The notes under the pieces are model-generated. The model saw nothing but the letters and a program-made list of their open reading frames with translations. It made no database searches and was not told where the DNA came from. A stretch of DNA of 64,000 nucleotides from Pseudomonas sp. MYb60 (GTDB lineage Bacteria; Pseudomonadota; Gammaproteobacteria; Pseudomonadales; Pseudomonadaceae): assembly GCF_002979555.1 (NCBI RefSeq), contig NZ_PCOZ01000011.1, positions 62,001 through 126,000 on the forward strand. Direction: 5' to 3'. Made by a program: the position numbers and the translations under genes. Every line of letters starts with the position of its first letter. Positions within the stretch are counted from its first letter, which is position 1. Below are positions 50,901 through 59,296 of this stretch, piece by piece.

Positions 50901-51434
50901 ATGAGTCAACCTGTTACTGCCCTGGTCATCATGGGTGTTGCTGGCTGTGGCAAGACCAGCGTCAGCGAGGCCGTGTGCCGCCTGAACGGCGCCACTGCCA
51001 TTGAAGGCGACAGCTTTCACCCTGCCGCCAACATCGAAAAGATGAGCGCCGGCCACCCCCTCAACGACGACGACCGCGCCGGCTGGCTCGACATCCTCTG
51101 CGATGAACTGCGCCGTTCGCTCAACGCCGGGCAACACCCGGTACTCACCTGTTCAGCCCTGAAGAAAAAATACCGCGACCATCTGCGCGAAGCCGCGCCG
51201 GGCCTGGGTTTTGTCTTCCTGGAATTGAGCCGTGAAGTGGCGTCCGACCGCGTGTCCCATCGCCCCGGCCACTTCATGCCGGCCAGCCTGATCGACAGCC
51301 AGTTCGCCACCCTCGAATCGCCCGTGGGCGAACCGCTGACCCTGGCCCTCAACGCCAGTGTCGACAGCGTCGAGCAATTGGCCGAGCAGACCCATGCCTG
51401 GTGGCTGCAGCACGGCTTTGAACCTTCCAAGTGA
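50901..51434 (+). CDS. gntK: Gluconokinase
   Basis: Phosphorylates gluconate to 6-phosphogluconate, feeding the Entner-Doudoroff path. The P-loop is VAGCGKTSVSEA and the gluconate-contact EGDSFHPAANIEKMSAGHPLNDDDR follows. Length is 177, normal for the family. ATG 50901 (MSQPVTALVIMGVAG) follows GAGGTG. It is divergent from gntR and upstream of the permease gene. Confidence 0.95.
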   Translation: MSQPVTALVIMGVAGCGKTSVSEAVCRLNGATAIEGDSFHPAANIEKMSAGHPLNDDDRAGWLDILCDELRRSLNAGQHPVLTCSALKKKYRDHLREAAPGLGFVFLELSREVASDRVSHRPGHFMPASLIDSQFATLESPVGEPLTLALNASVDSVEQLAEQTHAWWLQHGFEPSK

Positions 51435-51449
51435 TTTTTTGCCGGAAAA

Positions 51450-51461
51450 GATAGCGCTATC
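51450..51461. promoter_or_regulatory. GntR operator 3, between gntK and the permease
   Basis: GATAGCGCTATC, a perfect 12-base palindrome, 16 bases after the gntK stop and 58 before the permease start. It suggests a separate GntR-controlled promoter for the permease. Confidence 0.7.
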
Positions 51462-51518
51462 CCCGGCAGGAAATTCAACACCCGCTTTAATAACAACAAC
51501 AAACAGGAGAGACCCCCC

Positions 51519-52871
51519 ATGTTTGGCATGTCCCACGAGTCATACCTGCTGCTAGATGCAGTGGTCACTATCATTGGGTTGATCGTTCTGATCACCAAGT
51601 TCAAGGTGCACCCGTTCATTGCGCTGATCATCGCGGCCGGTTTCCTCGGTCTGACCTCGGGTATGCCCGTGGACAAGATCATCAAGGCGTTCCAGGACGG
51701 TTTTGGCGGCGTGCTCGGTTTTGTCGGCATCATCCTCGCGCTGGGCACCATGCTCGGCAAGATGATGGCCGAATCCGGCGGCGCCGATCAGATCGCCCAG
51801 ACCCTCATCCGCGCCTTCGGCAAGGAAAAGGTCCAGTGGGCGATGATGTTCGCCGCGTTCCTGGTGGGCATCCCGCTGTTCTTCGAGATCGGCTTTGTGC
51901 TGCTGATCCCGCTGGTGTTCATCGTCGCGCGCCGCACTGGCGTGTCGCTGATCAAGATCGGTATCCCGCTGCTCGCCGGCCTGTCGGCAGTGCACGGCCT
52001 GGTGCCACCGCACCCGGGCCCGCTGCTGGCCATTGGCGTGTTTGGCGCGGACATCGGCAAGACCATCTTGTACGGCCTGATCGTCGCACTGCCGACCGCC
52101 ATCATTGCCGGTCCGATCTTCGGTACGTTCATCGCCAAGTACATTCCGGGCAACCCGTCCCAGGAACTGGTGGACCAACTGGCCCGTGAGTCGGAACACA
52201 AAAACCTGCCGAGCTTCAGCATCACCTTGATCACCGTGCTGTTGCCGGTGTTCCTGATGCTGCTCAAGACCTTTGCTGACATCGGTTTGCCCGATGGTCA
52301 CATCGTGCGCAACTGGATGGACATGATCGGTCACCCGATCTCCGCACTGCTGCTGGCGTTGCTGCTGTCGCTGTACACCTTTGGCCATCGCCAGGGCATT
52401 CACTCCAAGCAAATCCTCAAGTTGCTGGATGCCAGCCTTGCGCCGACCGCCGCGATCATCCTGATCATCGGTGCCGGCGGTGGTTTCAAGCAGATGCTGG
52501 TGACCAGCGGCGTGGGCGACGTGATCGGCCACATGGCGGTGAACGCGCAGATCAACCCGATTCTGCTGGCGTGGCTGGTCGCGGCGGTGATTCGTGTGGC
52601 CACCGGTTCGGCGACCGTCGCGACCATTACCGGCGCGGGCATTGTGGTGCCGGTGGTGGGGATGATCCCAGGCGTCAACCGTGAGCTGCTGGTACTGGCG
52701 ACGGGGGCGGGGTCGTTGATCCTGTCGCACGTCAACGATGCGGGGTTCTGGCTGGTGAAGCAGTACTTCAACATGACCGTGGCGGAGACGTTCAAGACCT
52801 GGACGGCGATGGAGACGATTCTGTCGATCGTGGCGTTGATCTTTATCATGCTGTTGTCGCTGGTGGTGTAA
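51519..52871 (+). CDS. gntP: Gluconate:H+ symporter GntP family
   Basis: A 450-residue, ~12-helix permease of the GntP family that imports gluconate with protons. Family landmarks are FGGVLGFVGIILALGTMLGKMMAESGGADQIA, VPPHPGPLLAIGVFGADIGKT and SLILSHVNDAGFWLVKQYF. ATG 51519 follows GGAGAG. It is downstream of gntK with its own operator. Confidence 0.94.
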   Translation: MFGMSHESYLLLDAVVTIIGLIVLITKFKVHPFIALIIAAGFLGLTSGMPVDKIIKAFQDGFGGVLGFVGIILALGTMLGKMMAESGGADQIAQTLIRAFGKEKVQWAMMFAAFLVGIPLFFEIGFVLLIPLVFIVARRTGVSLIKIGIPLLAGLSAVHGLVPPHPGPLLAIGVFGADIGKTILYGLIVALPTAIIAGPIFGTFIAKYIPGNPSQELVDQLARESEHKNLPSFSITLITVLLPVFLMLLKTFADIGLPDGHIVRNWMDMIGHPISALLLALLLSLYTFGHRQGIHSKQILKLLDASLAPTAAIILIIGAGGGFKQMLVTSGVGDVIGHMAVNAQINPILLAWLVAAVIRVATGSATVATITGAGIVVPVVGMIPGVNRELLVLATGAGSLILSHVNDAGFWLVKQYFNMTVAETFKTWTAMETILSIVALIFIMLLSLVV

Positions 52872-52910
52872 CAGGTACACCGCAATCCAAATGTGGTAAC
52901 CCAATCAAAG

Positions 52911-52936
52911 GTGGGAGGGGGCAAGCCCCCTCCCAC
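52911..52936. repeat. REP-type palindrome
   Basis: GTGGGAGGGGGC family palindrome between convergent genes. Confidence 0.85.
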
Positions 52937-52968
52937 CTGTTTGACCACATTTATTCAGATGGATTGGG

Positions 52969-54180
52969 TCAGGCTTTAGTGACCAATCCATCCGCCCTGA
53001 ACATCCCGCGAATCCCCCGCACCGCCTGGCGAATCCGGTCCTGGTTCTCGATCAGCGCAAAGCGCACATGATCATCGCCATACTCACCAAAGCCAATGCC
53101 TGGCGACACGCACACCTTCGCTTCCAGCAGCAACTTCTTGGCAAATTCCAGCGAGCCCATGGCGGCATATTGCTCGGGAATCTTCGCCCAGACGTACATC
53201 GACGCCTTCGGATTCTCAACCATCCAGCCCAGTTCGTGCAGGCCCTTTACCAGCACGTTGCGACGCTGGCGATACTGTTCGGCGATGTCTTTGACGCACT
53301 GCTGATCGCCTTCCAATGCCGCAATCGCTGCCACTTGCAGCGGCGTGAAGGTGCCGTAGTCGTGGTAGCTCTTGATCCGCGCCAGGGCGTTGACCAGTTC
53401 CGGGTTGCCCACCATGAAACCAATGCGCCAGCCGGCCATGTTGTAGCTCTTGGACAGGGTAAAAAATTCCACCGCAATGTCCTTGGCGCCCGGTACCTGC
53501 ATGATCGACGGGGCTTTCCAGCCGTCGTAGACGATGTCGGCATAGGCCAGGTCGTGGATGACCAGTACGTCGTACTGCTTGGCCAGGGCGATCACGCGCT
53601 CGAAGAAATCCAGCTCCACGCACTGGGCGGTGGGGTTGGACGGGAAGCCCAGGATCATCATCTTCGGTTTCGGGATCGAGCCGCGAATGGCGCGCTCCAG
53701 CTCGGCGAAAAAGTCCACGCCGGGCACCAACGGCACCGAGCGCACCTGGGCGCCAGCGATCACGGCACCGTAGATGTGAATCGGGTAGCTCGGGTTGGGC
53801 ACCAGCACGGTATCGCCCTGGTCCAGGGTGGCCAGCATCAGGTGCGCCAGGCCTTCCTTGGAACCGATGGTCACGATGGCTTCCGACTCGGGGTCGATGT
53901 CCACGGCGTAACGGTCCTTGTACCAGCGCGAGATCGCCCGGCGCAGTCGCGGAATGCCCTTGGACGTGGAGTAACCGTGGGTGTCTTCGCGCTGGGCCAC
54001 TTGCACGAGTTTTTCGACGATATGCGGCGGCGTGGCGCCGTCGGGATTACCCATGCTCAAGTCGATGATGTCTTCGCCGCGCCGACGCGCAGCCATCTTC
54101 AGCTCGGCAGTGATATTGAAAACATAGGGGGGGAGTCGATCTATGCGCGCAAAGCGGCGCGGCGAACCTTGGTCTGCCAT
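52969..54180 (-). CDS. alaC: Alanine aminotransferase AlaC-like
   Basis: A 403-residue class I/II PLP aminotransferase close to E. coli AlaC, which makes alanine from pyruvate and glutamate. The N-terminus FARIDRLPPYVFNITAELKMAARRRGEDIIDLSMGNPDG is highly characteristic. The PLP Lys is in FTLSKSYNMAGWRIGF. The start ATG is at 54180. A gap of 195 bases follows, with a TATACT-like -10 at 54330-54335 for the next plus-strand gene. Confidence 0.93.
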   Translation of the reverse strand: MADQGSPRRFARIDRLPPYVFNITAELKMAARRRGEDIIDLSMGNPDGATPPHIVEKLVQVAQREDTHGYSTSKGIPRLRRAISRWYKDRYAVDIDPESEAIVTIGSKEGLAHLMLATLDQGDTVLVPNPSYPIHIYGAVIAGAQVRSVPLVPGVDFFAELERAIRGSIPKPKMMILGFPSNPTAQCVELDFFERVIALAKQYDVLVIHDLAYADIVYDGWKAPSIMQVPGAKDIAVEFFTLSKSYNMAGWRIGFMVGNPELVNALARIKSYHDYGTFTPLQVAAIAALEGDQQCVKDIAEQYRQRRNVLVKGLHELGWMVENPKASMYVWAKIPEQYAAMGSLEFAKKLLLEAKVCVSPGIGFGEYGDDHVRFALIENQDRIRQAVRGIRGMFRADGLVTKA

Positions 54181-54375
54181 TGTTGCCTCGAAGTACGTAA
54201 GCGCCCGGAACCGTCCGAGCGACGTCGGCCACTGCGGTGGCCTGCGGGGCTGACAATACGGTCGATGATGGCCAGTTGTCCAGACGTGTAGGAAAAATTT
54301 CTACTTGGATGGCGGCGTGGATATGCCCCTATACTCGATGCGGGTTTGTTCCCTCATAAGAAGGAGACTGTTCGG

Positions 54376-54858
54376 ATGAATCAGCAAGCAAAACAACCGC
54401 TGGAGCCACGCATGGAAGCCGGTAAGGCCCTGGTCATCGCTGGGGTTCAAGGGCGTTATTCGAAGGCCACCGTAGGTGATATCCCCAAGCTGTGGGAGTT
54501 GTTCGACACCTGTATCAAGGACATCAAGAAACGCGTCGGCGGTGTGACCTATGGCGTCTGCCATAACCCCAAGCATGGCGAATTCGACTACATGGCCGGC
54601 GTCGAAGTCCCCACAAAAGCCGACGTGCCAAGCAACTTCGAATGCATCGAAATTCCGCCGCTCAACTACGCCGTGTTCTCCCATTATGGGCCGGTGCAGG
54701 CACTTGAGCAGACCTACGAGCGCATCATGTTCGAATGGCTGCCGCACTCGGGCTACAAGGTCATGGGCGCGGATTTCGAACGCTACAGTGCGGATTTTGA
54801 TGCGCGCAAAGGCACCGGGACGGTGGAGATCTGGTTGCCGATAGGCGAACGAGGCTGA
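54376..54858 (+). CDS. GyrI-like effector-binding domain protein
   Basis: A 160-residue stand-alone GyrI-like (SOUL/AraC effector-binding type) domain protein (VIAGVQGRYSKATVGDIPKLWELF, then YAVFSHYGPVQALEQTYERIMFEWLPHSGY). Related domains bind small hydrophobic or cationic molecules. ATG 54376 follows AAGGAGA with a slightly long gap. No regulator domain is attached. Confidence 0.82.
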   Translation: MNQQAKQPLEPRMEAGKALVIAGVQGRYSKATVGDIPKLWELFDTCIKDIKKRVGGVTYGVCHNPKHGEFDYMAGVEVPTKADVPSNFECIEIPPLNYAVFSHYGPVQALEQTYERIMFEWLPHSGYKVMGADFERYSADFDARKGTGTVEIWLPIGERG

Positions 54859-54918
54859 AGCACTCACTGATGTCACGTAAACAGGACATGCAGGTGTGAA
54901 TGTCGTGTTTACGTGACG

Positions 54919-55419
54919 TTATCGTTGCGAATCAAACACCCACTTCATCCTGCGCTCATACCCAATCCGCCCCTTGTATGCATCCCCGCTGTCCACCCAC
55001 CCGGCCGCCAGATACAGCCCCATCGCCGCCGCGTTGTCCGCATCCACCGATAATTCCAGCCCCTTGATCTGCGGCCAGGCTTGCAAAGCCGCTGCGGGCA
55101 GCGCCTGCAGGCAGGCCCTGCCAAATCCACGGCCCTGCTGCCTGTGGTCGACCTGCAACGCGTGCAACGTCGCGCTGTGTTCATCGGCCCAGTGGGGCAG
55201 GCACGGCGGGCGTTTGAGCAGCAGGAACGCGACAGGCAGTTCGTCGGCCAGCAGGGCGAAGCCCTTGATCGCGGTGGGGTGGGGATTGACCAGCAGGCTG
55301 TTCAGCGCACAGTAGATATCACCGGAGTAGGCCAGTTGTTCGGGATGCACGTGCAGGGTGTCGAGTTGCTGTTTCTGCACGAGACTCAGCGTCTCATAGG
55401 GGACAAGGCGGGTTTCCAT
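54919..55419 (-). CDS. GNAT family N-acetyltransferase
   Basis: A 166-residue acetyltransferase with the acetyl-CoA loop DHRQQGRGFGRACLQALP and a C-terminal NAAAMGLYLAAGWVDSGD block, typical of GNATs. The substrate is unknown. It is convergent with the GyrI-like gene. Confidence 0.85.
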   Translation of the reverse strand: METRLVPYETLSLVQKQQLDTLHVHPEQLAYSGDIYCALNSLLVNPHPTAIKGFALLADELPVAFLLLKRPPCLPHWADEHSATLHALQVDHRQQGRGFGRACLQALPAAALQAWPQIKGLELSVDADNAAAMGLYLAAGWVDSGDAYKGRIGYERRMKWVFDSQR

Positions 55420-55569
55420 CGGGGGCGTATCCGAAATCCTACAAAGAGGCCTGGATTCTAGCGGGTTTGCCAGGGGCGGAATTTTTTTTCAGTGACCTGT
55501 CGATTGACCGATGCGCCATTCGACCAGAGGTGTCGTCCGTGATGTTTTCTACCCCACAGGAGTATCGCC

Positions 55570-55989
55570 ATGAGCACTGCCATCAACACCCTGATCGAGC
55601 AATGGAAACAAGCCGTGACCGTCAAGGACGTCGACAGAATTGTCAGCTTTTACGCCGATGATATCGTCGCGTTCGATGCCGTTGGCGCCCTGCAATTCAA
55701 GGGCAAGGCTGCCTACCAGGCGCACTGGAAGGCCTGCATGGCGTTCTGCCCCGGCCCCGGCATTTTCGATTTTCACGAGCTGCATATCGTTGCCGGAGAA
55801 GAGAGCGCCTTCGCCCATTGGCTTGCCCACTGTGGTGGCACCGGGCCGGACGGGGTGCTCAAGACGTGCTGGATGCGGGTCAGCGCCGGGTACCAGCGCA
55901 TCGATGGCCAGTGGAAAGTGGTGCATGAGCACTGGTCCACGCCCTTCGACATGGAGACCGGCGCCGGTCTGTTCGACCTGAAACCTTGA
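55570..55989 (+). CDS. NTF2-like / SnoaL-type protein
   Basis: A 139-residue cone-fold protein of the nuclear-transport-factor-2-like/DUF4440 group (LIEQWKQAVTVKDVDRIVSFYADDIVAFDAVG). Such proteins bind or isomerise small hydrophobic molecules; the ligand is unknown. It is the first of four codirected genes (55570-57072) of a kind often linked with ECF sigma factors of the YCII-associated group. Confidence 0.82.
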   Translation: MSTAINTLIEQWKQAVTVKDVDRIVSFYADDIVAFDAVGALQFKGKAAYQAHWKACMAFCPGPGIFDFHELHIVAGEESAFAHWLAHCGGTGPDGVLKTCWMRVSAGYQRIDGQWKVVHEHWSTPFDMETGAGLFDLKP

Positions 55990-56031
55990 GCACCGCAATC
56001 TATAGTCAGTTATCCGATACCGGAGAACACC

Positions 56032-56379
56032 ATGAAATACCTGTGCCTGGTCTACAGCGATGAAACCTTGCTGCACAGCGTGCCCGACAGCCCCAAGGAC
56101 CCGGAATGCCATGCCTACGCCGAGGCGGTGCACGGCAGTGGCCGCATGCTCGCTGCCGAAGCGCTGGAGTCGGTCACCACCGCCACCACCACCGTGCGCA
56201 TGCGCAATGGCAAGCTGTCGATCACCGACGGGCCGTTTGCCGAGACCAAGGAGCAGCTCGCCGGGTTCTACCTGATCGAAGCCCGTGATTTGAACGAAGC
56301 GATCCAGGTGGCCGGCGGTATTCCGGCCGCCCGGGTCGGCAGTGTGGAAGTACGCCCCGTGCGTGAATTGAATCTCTGA
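56032..56379 (+). CDS. YCII/DGPF-domain protein
   Basis: A 115-residue YCII-related protein. The DGPF signature appears as SITDGPFAETKEQLAGFYLIEARDL. DGPF proteins are the usual genomic partner of ECF42-type sigma factors, and a broken sigma gene lies 510 bases downstream. Biochemical function is uncertain. ATG follows GGAGAA. Confidence 0.88.
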   Translation: MKYLCLVYSDETLLHSVPDSPKDPECHAYAEAVHGSGRMLAAEALESVTTATTTVRMRNGKLSITDGPFAETKEQLAGFYLIEARDLNEAIQVAGGIPAARVGSVEVRPVRELNL

Positions 56380-56413
56380 ACACAACAACCATAAGACTCA
56401 AGAGGTTTACCCC

Positions 56414-56893
56414 ATGTCTACGCAACCTGCCGAGTTTGAATTGTCCATCAGCCGTGTAATCGACGCGCCGCGCAGCCGAGTGTTCCGTGCCTGGACCGAG
56501 CCCGCGTTGCTCCGGCAATGGTGGGGCCCCCACGGCATGACCACCCCGGAGTGCGAAATGAACCTGTGGGTCGGTGGCCTGTTTCGCACCTTGATGCGAG
56601 CGCCGGACGGTGCCGAATACCCGACCCAGGGCGTGTTCCTCGAAATCATCGCGCCAAGGCGCCTGGTGTTCACCGATGCCTTCATGCCGGGCTGGATCCC
56701 GTCCGGCAAGCCGTTCATGACCGCTGAGGTGACGCTGCAGGAAGTCGAGGGCAACAAGACCCTCTACACCGCGCGCGCCATGCATTGGCGAGCCGAAGAC
56801 AAGCAGGCCCACGAAGCCATGGGCTTTCATGATGGCTGGGGCCAGAGCCTGGATCGGCTGGTCACCCTGGTGACCCAAGGCATGCCCGATTGA
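56414..56893 (+). CDS. SRPBCC/AHSA1-family protein
   Basis: A 159-residue START-like, AHSA1-type protein (ISRVIDAPRSRVFRAWTEPALLRQWWGPHGMT, then PRRLVFTDAFMPGW and DGWGQSLDRLVTLV). Members bind hydrophobic ligands; stress and sigma-linked clusters often include one. ATG 56414 follows AGAGG. The next reading frame overlaps its stop by 4 bases, so they were translationally coupled. Confidence 0.85.
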   Translation: MSTQPAEFELSISRVIDAPRSRVFRAWTEPALLRQWWGPHGMTTPECEMNLWVGGLFRTLMRAPDGAEYPTQGVFLEIIAPRRLVFTDAFMPGWIPSGKPFMTAEVTLQEVEGNKTLYTARAMHWRAEDKQAHEAMGFHDGWGQSLDRLVTLVTQGMPD

Positions 56894-57072
56894 CCCTGTC
56901 GGTCGAGGCCATTTACCGCACCGAGTCGCGCCGGGTCCTCGCGACGCTGATTCGTTTGCTGGGCGACTTTGACCTGGCCGAGGAAGCCCTGCACGACGCA
57001 TTTTTCGTCGCGGTGCAACGCTGTTCAGATGTTCATTGTTTAGCGCTGAGTGTTCCTTACTCGAGCATCTGA
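56890..57072 (+). pseudogene. Truncated ECF sigma factor (ECF42-like remnant)
   Basis: The first ~44 residues (SVEAIYRTESRRVLATLIRLLGDFDLAEEALHDAFFVAVQR) match the sigma-2 start of ECF sigma factors of the YCII-linked group. Homology stops at about base 57022; the frame then runs 17 unrelated codons to a stop at 57072 inside the end of the convergent LysR gene. A full protein would be ~400 residues with a C-terminal extension, so nearly all is missing, including sigma-4. The start is TTG 56890, overlapping the AHSA1 stop. It is almost certainly inactive. Confidence 0.8.
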
Positions 57073-57911
57073 CTCAGCAGCCAGCTTCCGGCCGGCCCCG
57101 GCGGGTGTTGCCGTGACCACAGTGCATCCACCGCTACCGAGCGTGGCCAGCTGCGAGCCTTGAGTTCGACCAGGTGGTCGCCGCCAAAACGCTCTACCAG
57201 CCAGCGCGGGATGGGCGCCCAGCCGAACCCCAGTTGTGCCATCTCCATCAGCATCAGGTAACTGGGCGCGGACCATACCCGGCCGCTGGGACGGGTTTCG
57301 GTCGGGTTGATGATGCTGGCCAGGCGCAGTTCGCGGTGTTGTTGCAGTGTGTCGGCCGAGATGTTTCGCAGCTTGGCCAGTGGGTGTGCGGGTGCGACGA
57401 ACAGCGCAATTTCCGTGCGCTCTTCCACCAGAGCGCCCGTCAGGTCGGGTGGGTAGACGTCCTGTTGTTCAATAAAGGCAAGGTGTGCACGCCCGCTTTG
57501 CACAAGGGCGATCAAGTCTTCGCATTCGGCAATCAGGCATTCCAGTTCAAGGTCCGGAAAGCGCTGCTCGAAGGCTTTGAGGGCGATTTCAAACCGATCG
57601 GACTGGTAGGTATCGGACATGGCGATGCTCAGTTTCGGCTCCAACCCCTGGGACAACTGGTTCGCCGCCAGCGCCAGACGACTGTTGGCCTCCAGCACCT
57701 GTTCGGCGCGTTGCAGCAACACGTGGCCGGCCGGAGTCAGCGTCGGCTTGCGGCTGCTGCGGTCGAACAGCACCACATCCAGATCAATCTCCAGGCTCGC
57801 CACTGCCGCACTGACCGTGGACTGGCTTTTGCCCAGCTTGCGCGCCGCGGCGGAAAACGAACCTTGGGTCGCGGCCTGGACAAACGCCTGCAGCACTTCA
57901 TGGGAGGCCAT
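57057..57911 (-). CDS. LysR-family regulator
   Basis: A 284-residue LysR regulator: winged helix TQGSFSAAARKLGKSQSTVSAAVASLEIDLDVVLFDRS at the N-terminus, effector domain from about residue 90. Its 3' end abuts the broken sigma gene, so it may have arrived with the event that removed the sigma gene's 3' part. It is divergent from the PACE-type gene at 58000, a likely target. Confidence 0.88.
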   Translation of the reverse strand: MASHEVLQAFVQAATQGSFSAAARKLGKSQSTVSAAVASLEIDLDVVLFDRSSRKPTLTPAGHVLLQRAEQVLEANSRLALAANQLSQGLEPKLSIAMSDTYQSDRFEIALKAFEQRFPDLELECLIAECEDLIALVQSGRAHLAFIEQQDVYPPDLTGALVEERTEIALFVAPAHPLAKLRNISADTLQQHRELRLASIINPTETRPSGRVWSAPSYLMLMEMAQLGFGWAPIPRWLVERFGGDHLVELKARSWPRSVAVDALWSRQHPPGPAGSWLLSQMLE

Positions 57912-57999
57912 GACTATCGCCTTGATCGATGGTTATTGGTTATGAAGTATCGAGTAAAAGGGTAATCATGGCAACCATCGTCACTCACGGAGCCGGGTC

Positions 58000-58533
58000 A
58001 TGAACCCCACCAAGTCGATTACTGAACGTGTTTGCCAAGCCCTGGGTTTTGAAGGCCTGGCGTTGTTGATCTGTACGCCGCTGCTGGTGTGGATCACCGG
58101 CCGGCCAGCCCTGGAGATGGGCGCGGTGACCTTGGGCCTGAGCCTGTTGGCGCTGACCTGGAACATCCTCTTCAACAGCCTGTTTGACCGCCTCAAAGTA
58201 CGCCTGCAACTGCCCGCTGGCGGCTGGACGCGGGTCCTGCATGCGCTGATGTTCGAAGGCGGGCTGATCATCGTTGCCGTGCCGTTGATCGCGGTGTGGC
58301 TGAACATCAGCCTGATGCAGGCGTTCATGCTGGACATTGGCGTGCTGCTGTTCTTCCTGCCGTACACCTACGTCTATCACTGGGGGTATGACGTGATTCG
58401 GGAAAAAATCATCAGCAGGCGCAGGGTTCAATCAGAGGAACATGCCGCCCGAGGCCTCGATGCGCTGGCCGGTGATCCAGTGGCTGCCGTCGGCCAGCAG
58501 GCTGGCGATGGCGCCGCCGATATCGTCCGGTAA
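58000..58533 (+). CDS. PACE-family multidrug efflux protein with long tail
   Basis: A four-helix inner-membrane protein of the PACE (AceI-like) efflux family. Two repeated bacterial transmembrane pairs are visible: GFEGLALLICTPLLVWITG with WNILFNSLFDRL, and MFEGGLIIVAVPLIAVWL with FLPYTYVYHWGYDVIREKI. The family is usually ~145 residues; here 177 because ~35 residues of polar, Ala-rich sequence extend into the convergent SDR gene (102-base overlap). The tail may come from a lost stop or frameshift. ATG 58000 follows GGAG. Confidence 0.82.
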   Translation: MNPTKSITERVCQALGFEGLALLICTPLLVWITGRPALEMGAVTLGLSLLALTWNILFNSLFDRLKVRLQLPAGGWTRVLHALMFEGGLIIVAVPLIAVWLNISLMQAFMLDIGVLLFFLPYTYVYHWGYDVIREKIISRRRVQSEEHAARGLDALAGDPVAAVGQQAGDGAADIVR

Positions 58534-59190
58534 ACCGGCGCGTCCCAGGGCGGTATTGTTGGCAACCATGGCGTTGAGTGCGGCGTTGTCGCGCACGGCG
58601 CCACCACCGAAGTCGGTTTCAATCGCGCCCGGGGCGAGGATGTTGACGCTGATGCCGCGCGCGCCCAACTCCTTGGCCTGGTAACGCGTGAGGACTTCCA
58701 TCGCGCCTTTCATTGCGGCGTAGGCGGCATAACCGGGCAGACTGAAGCGCGCCAGGCCGCTGGAAATATTGAGGATGCGGCCACCGTCACGCAGCAGGGG
58801 CAATAACTGTTGTGTGAGGAAAAACGGGCCTTTGAATTGGATCGCTACCAGTTGGTCGAACTGTGCTTCAGTTGTCTCGGCAAAGCTGGCGTGGACGCCG
58901 ATGCCCGCGTTGTTGACCAGGAAATCGAAGCGATCCTGCGCAAATACGTCGTTGAGCACGCCGGCCACCTTGCCGACAAAATTGTTGAAACCCGCGCTCT
59001 GGCCCACATCCAGTTGCAGCATCGCGGCGCGTCCCCCCAACTGTTCGATCTGGGTGACCAATGCCTGCGCTTCGTCGGCCTTGCTGTGATAGGTACCGAT
59101 GATGTCGACGCCCTGTGCCGCCAGGTGCAGTGCGGCGTTCTTGCCCAGGCCACGGCTGGCGCCGGTAATCAGTGCGATTTTACGGGTCAT
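58432..59190 (-). CDS. SDR family oxidoreductase
   Basis: A 252-residue classical short-chain dehydrogenase: ITGASRGLGKNAALHLA for NAD(P) binding, LVNNAGIG, and the catalytic Ser plus YAAYAAMKGAMEVLTRY (YxxxK as YAAMK). The C-terminal IEASGGMFL is typical. The start is ATG 59190 with GAGGACTG upstream. It is divergent from a LysR gene 107 bases away, its probable regulator. Confidence 0.9.
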   Translation of the reverse strand: MTRKIALITGASRGLGKNAALHLAAQGVDIIGTYHSKADEAQALVTQIEQLGGRAAMLQLDVGQSAGFNNFVGKVAGVLNDVFAQDRFDFLVNNAGIGVHASFAETTEAQFDQLVAIQFKGPFFLTQQLLPLLRDGGRILNISSGLARFSLPGYAAYAAMKGAMEVLTRYQAKELGARGISVNILAPGAIETDFGGGAVRDNAALNAMVANNTALGRAGLPDDIGGAIASLLADGSHWITGQRIEASGGMFL

Positions 59191-59296
59191 GGTGCAGTCC
59201 TCTTGAGTGATCAGTGGCACCGAGTGTATTTATTCGCCCATAACGTGATAAACAGCGCTATACCGGAATCACTGGCCGGATAAGGCGAACAATCCC

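Noticed and set aside
51552..52904. 450-codon minus-strand frame over gntP
   Set aside because: His/Gln/Asp-rich antisense shadow of a clear permease gene.
53068..54291. 407-codon plus-strand frame over alaC
   Set aside because: Antisense shadow; alaC on the other strand has strong family motifs.
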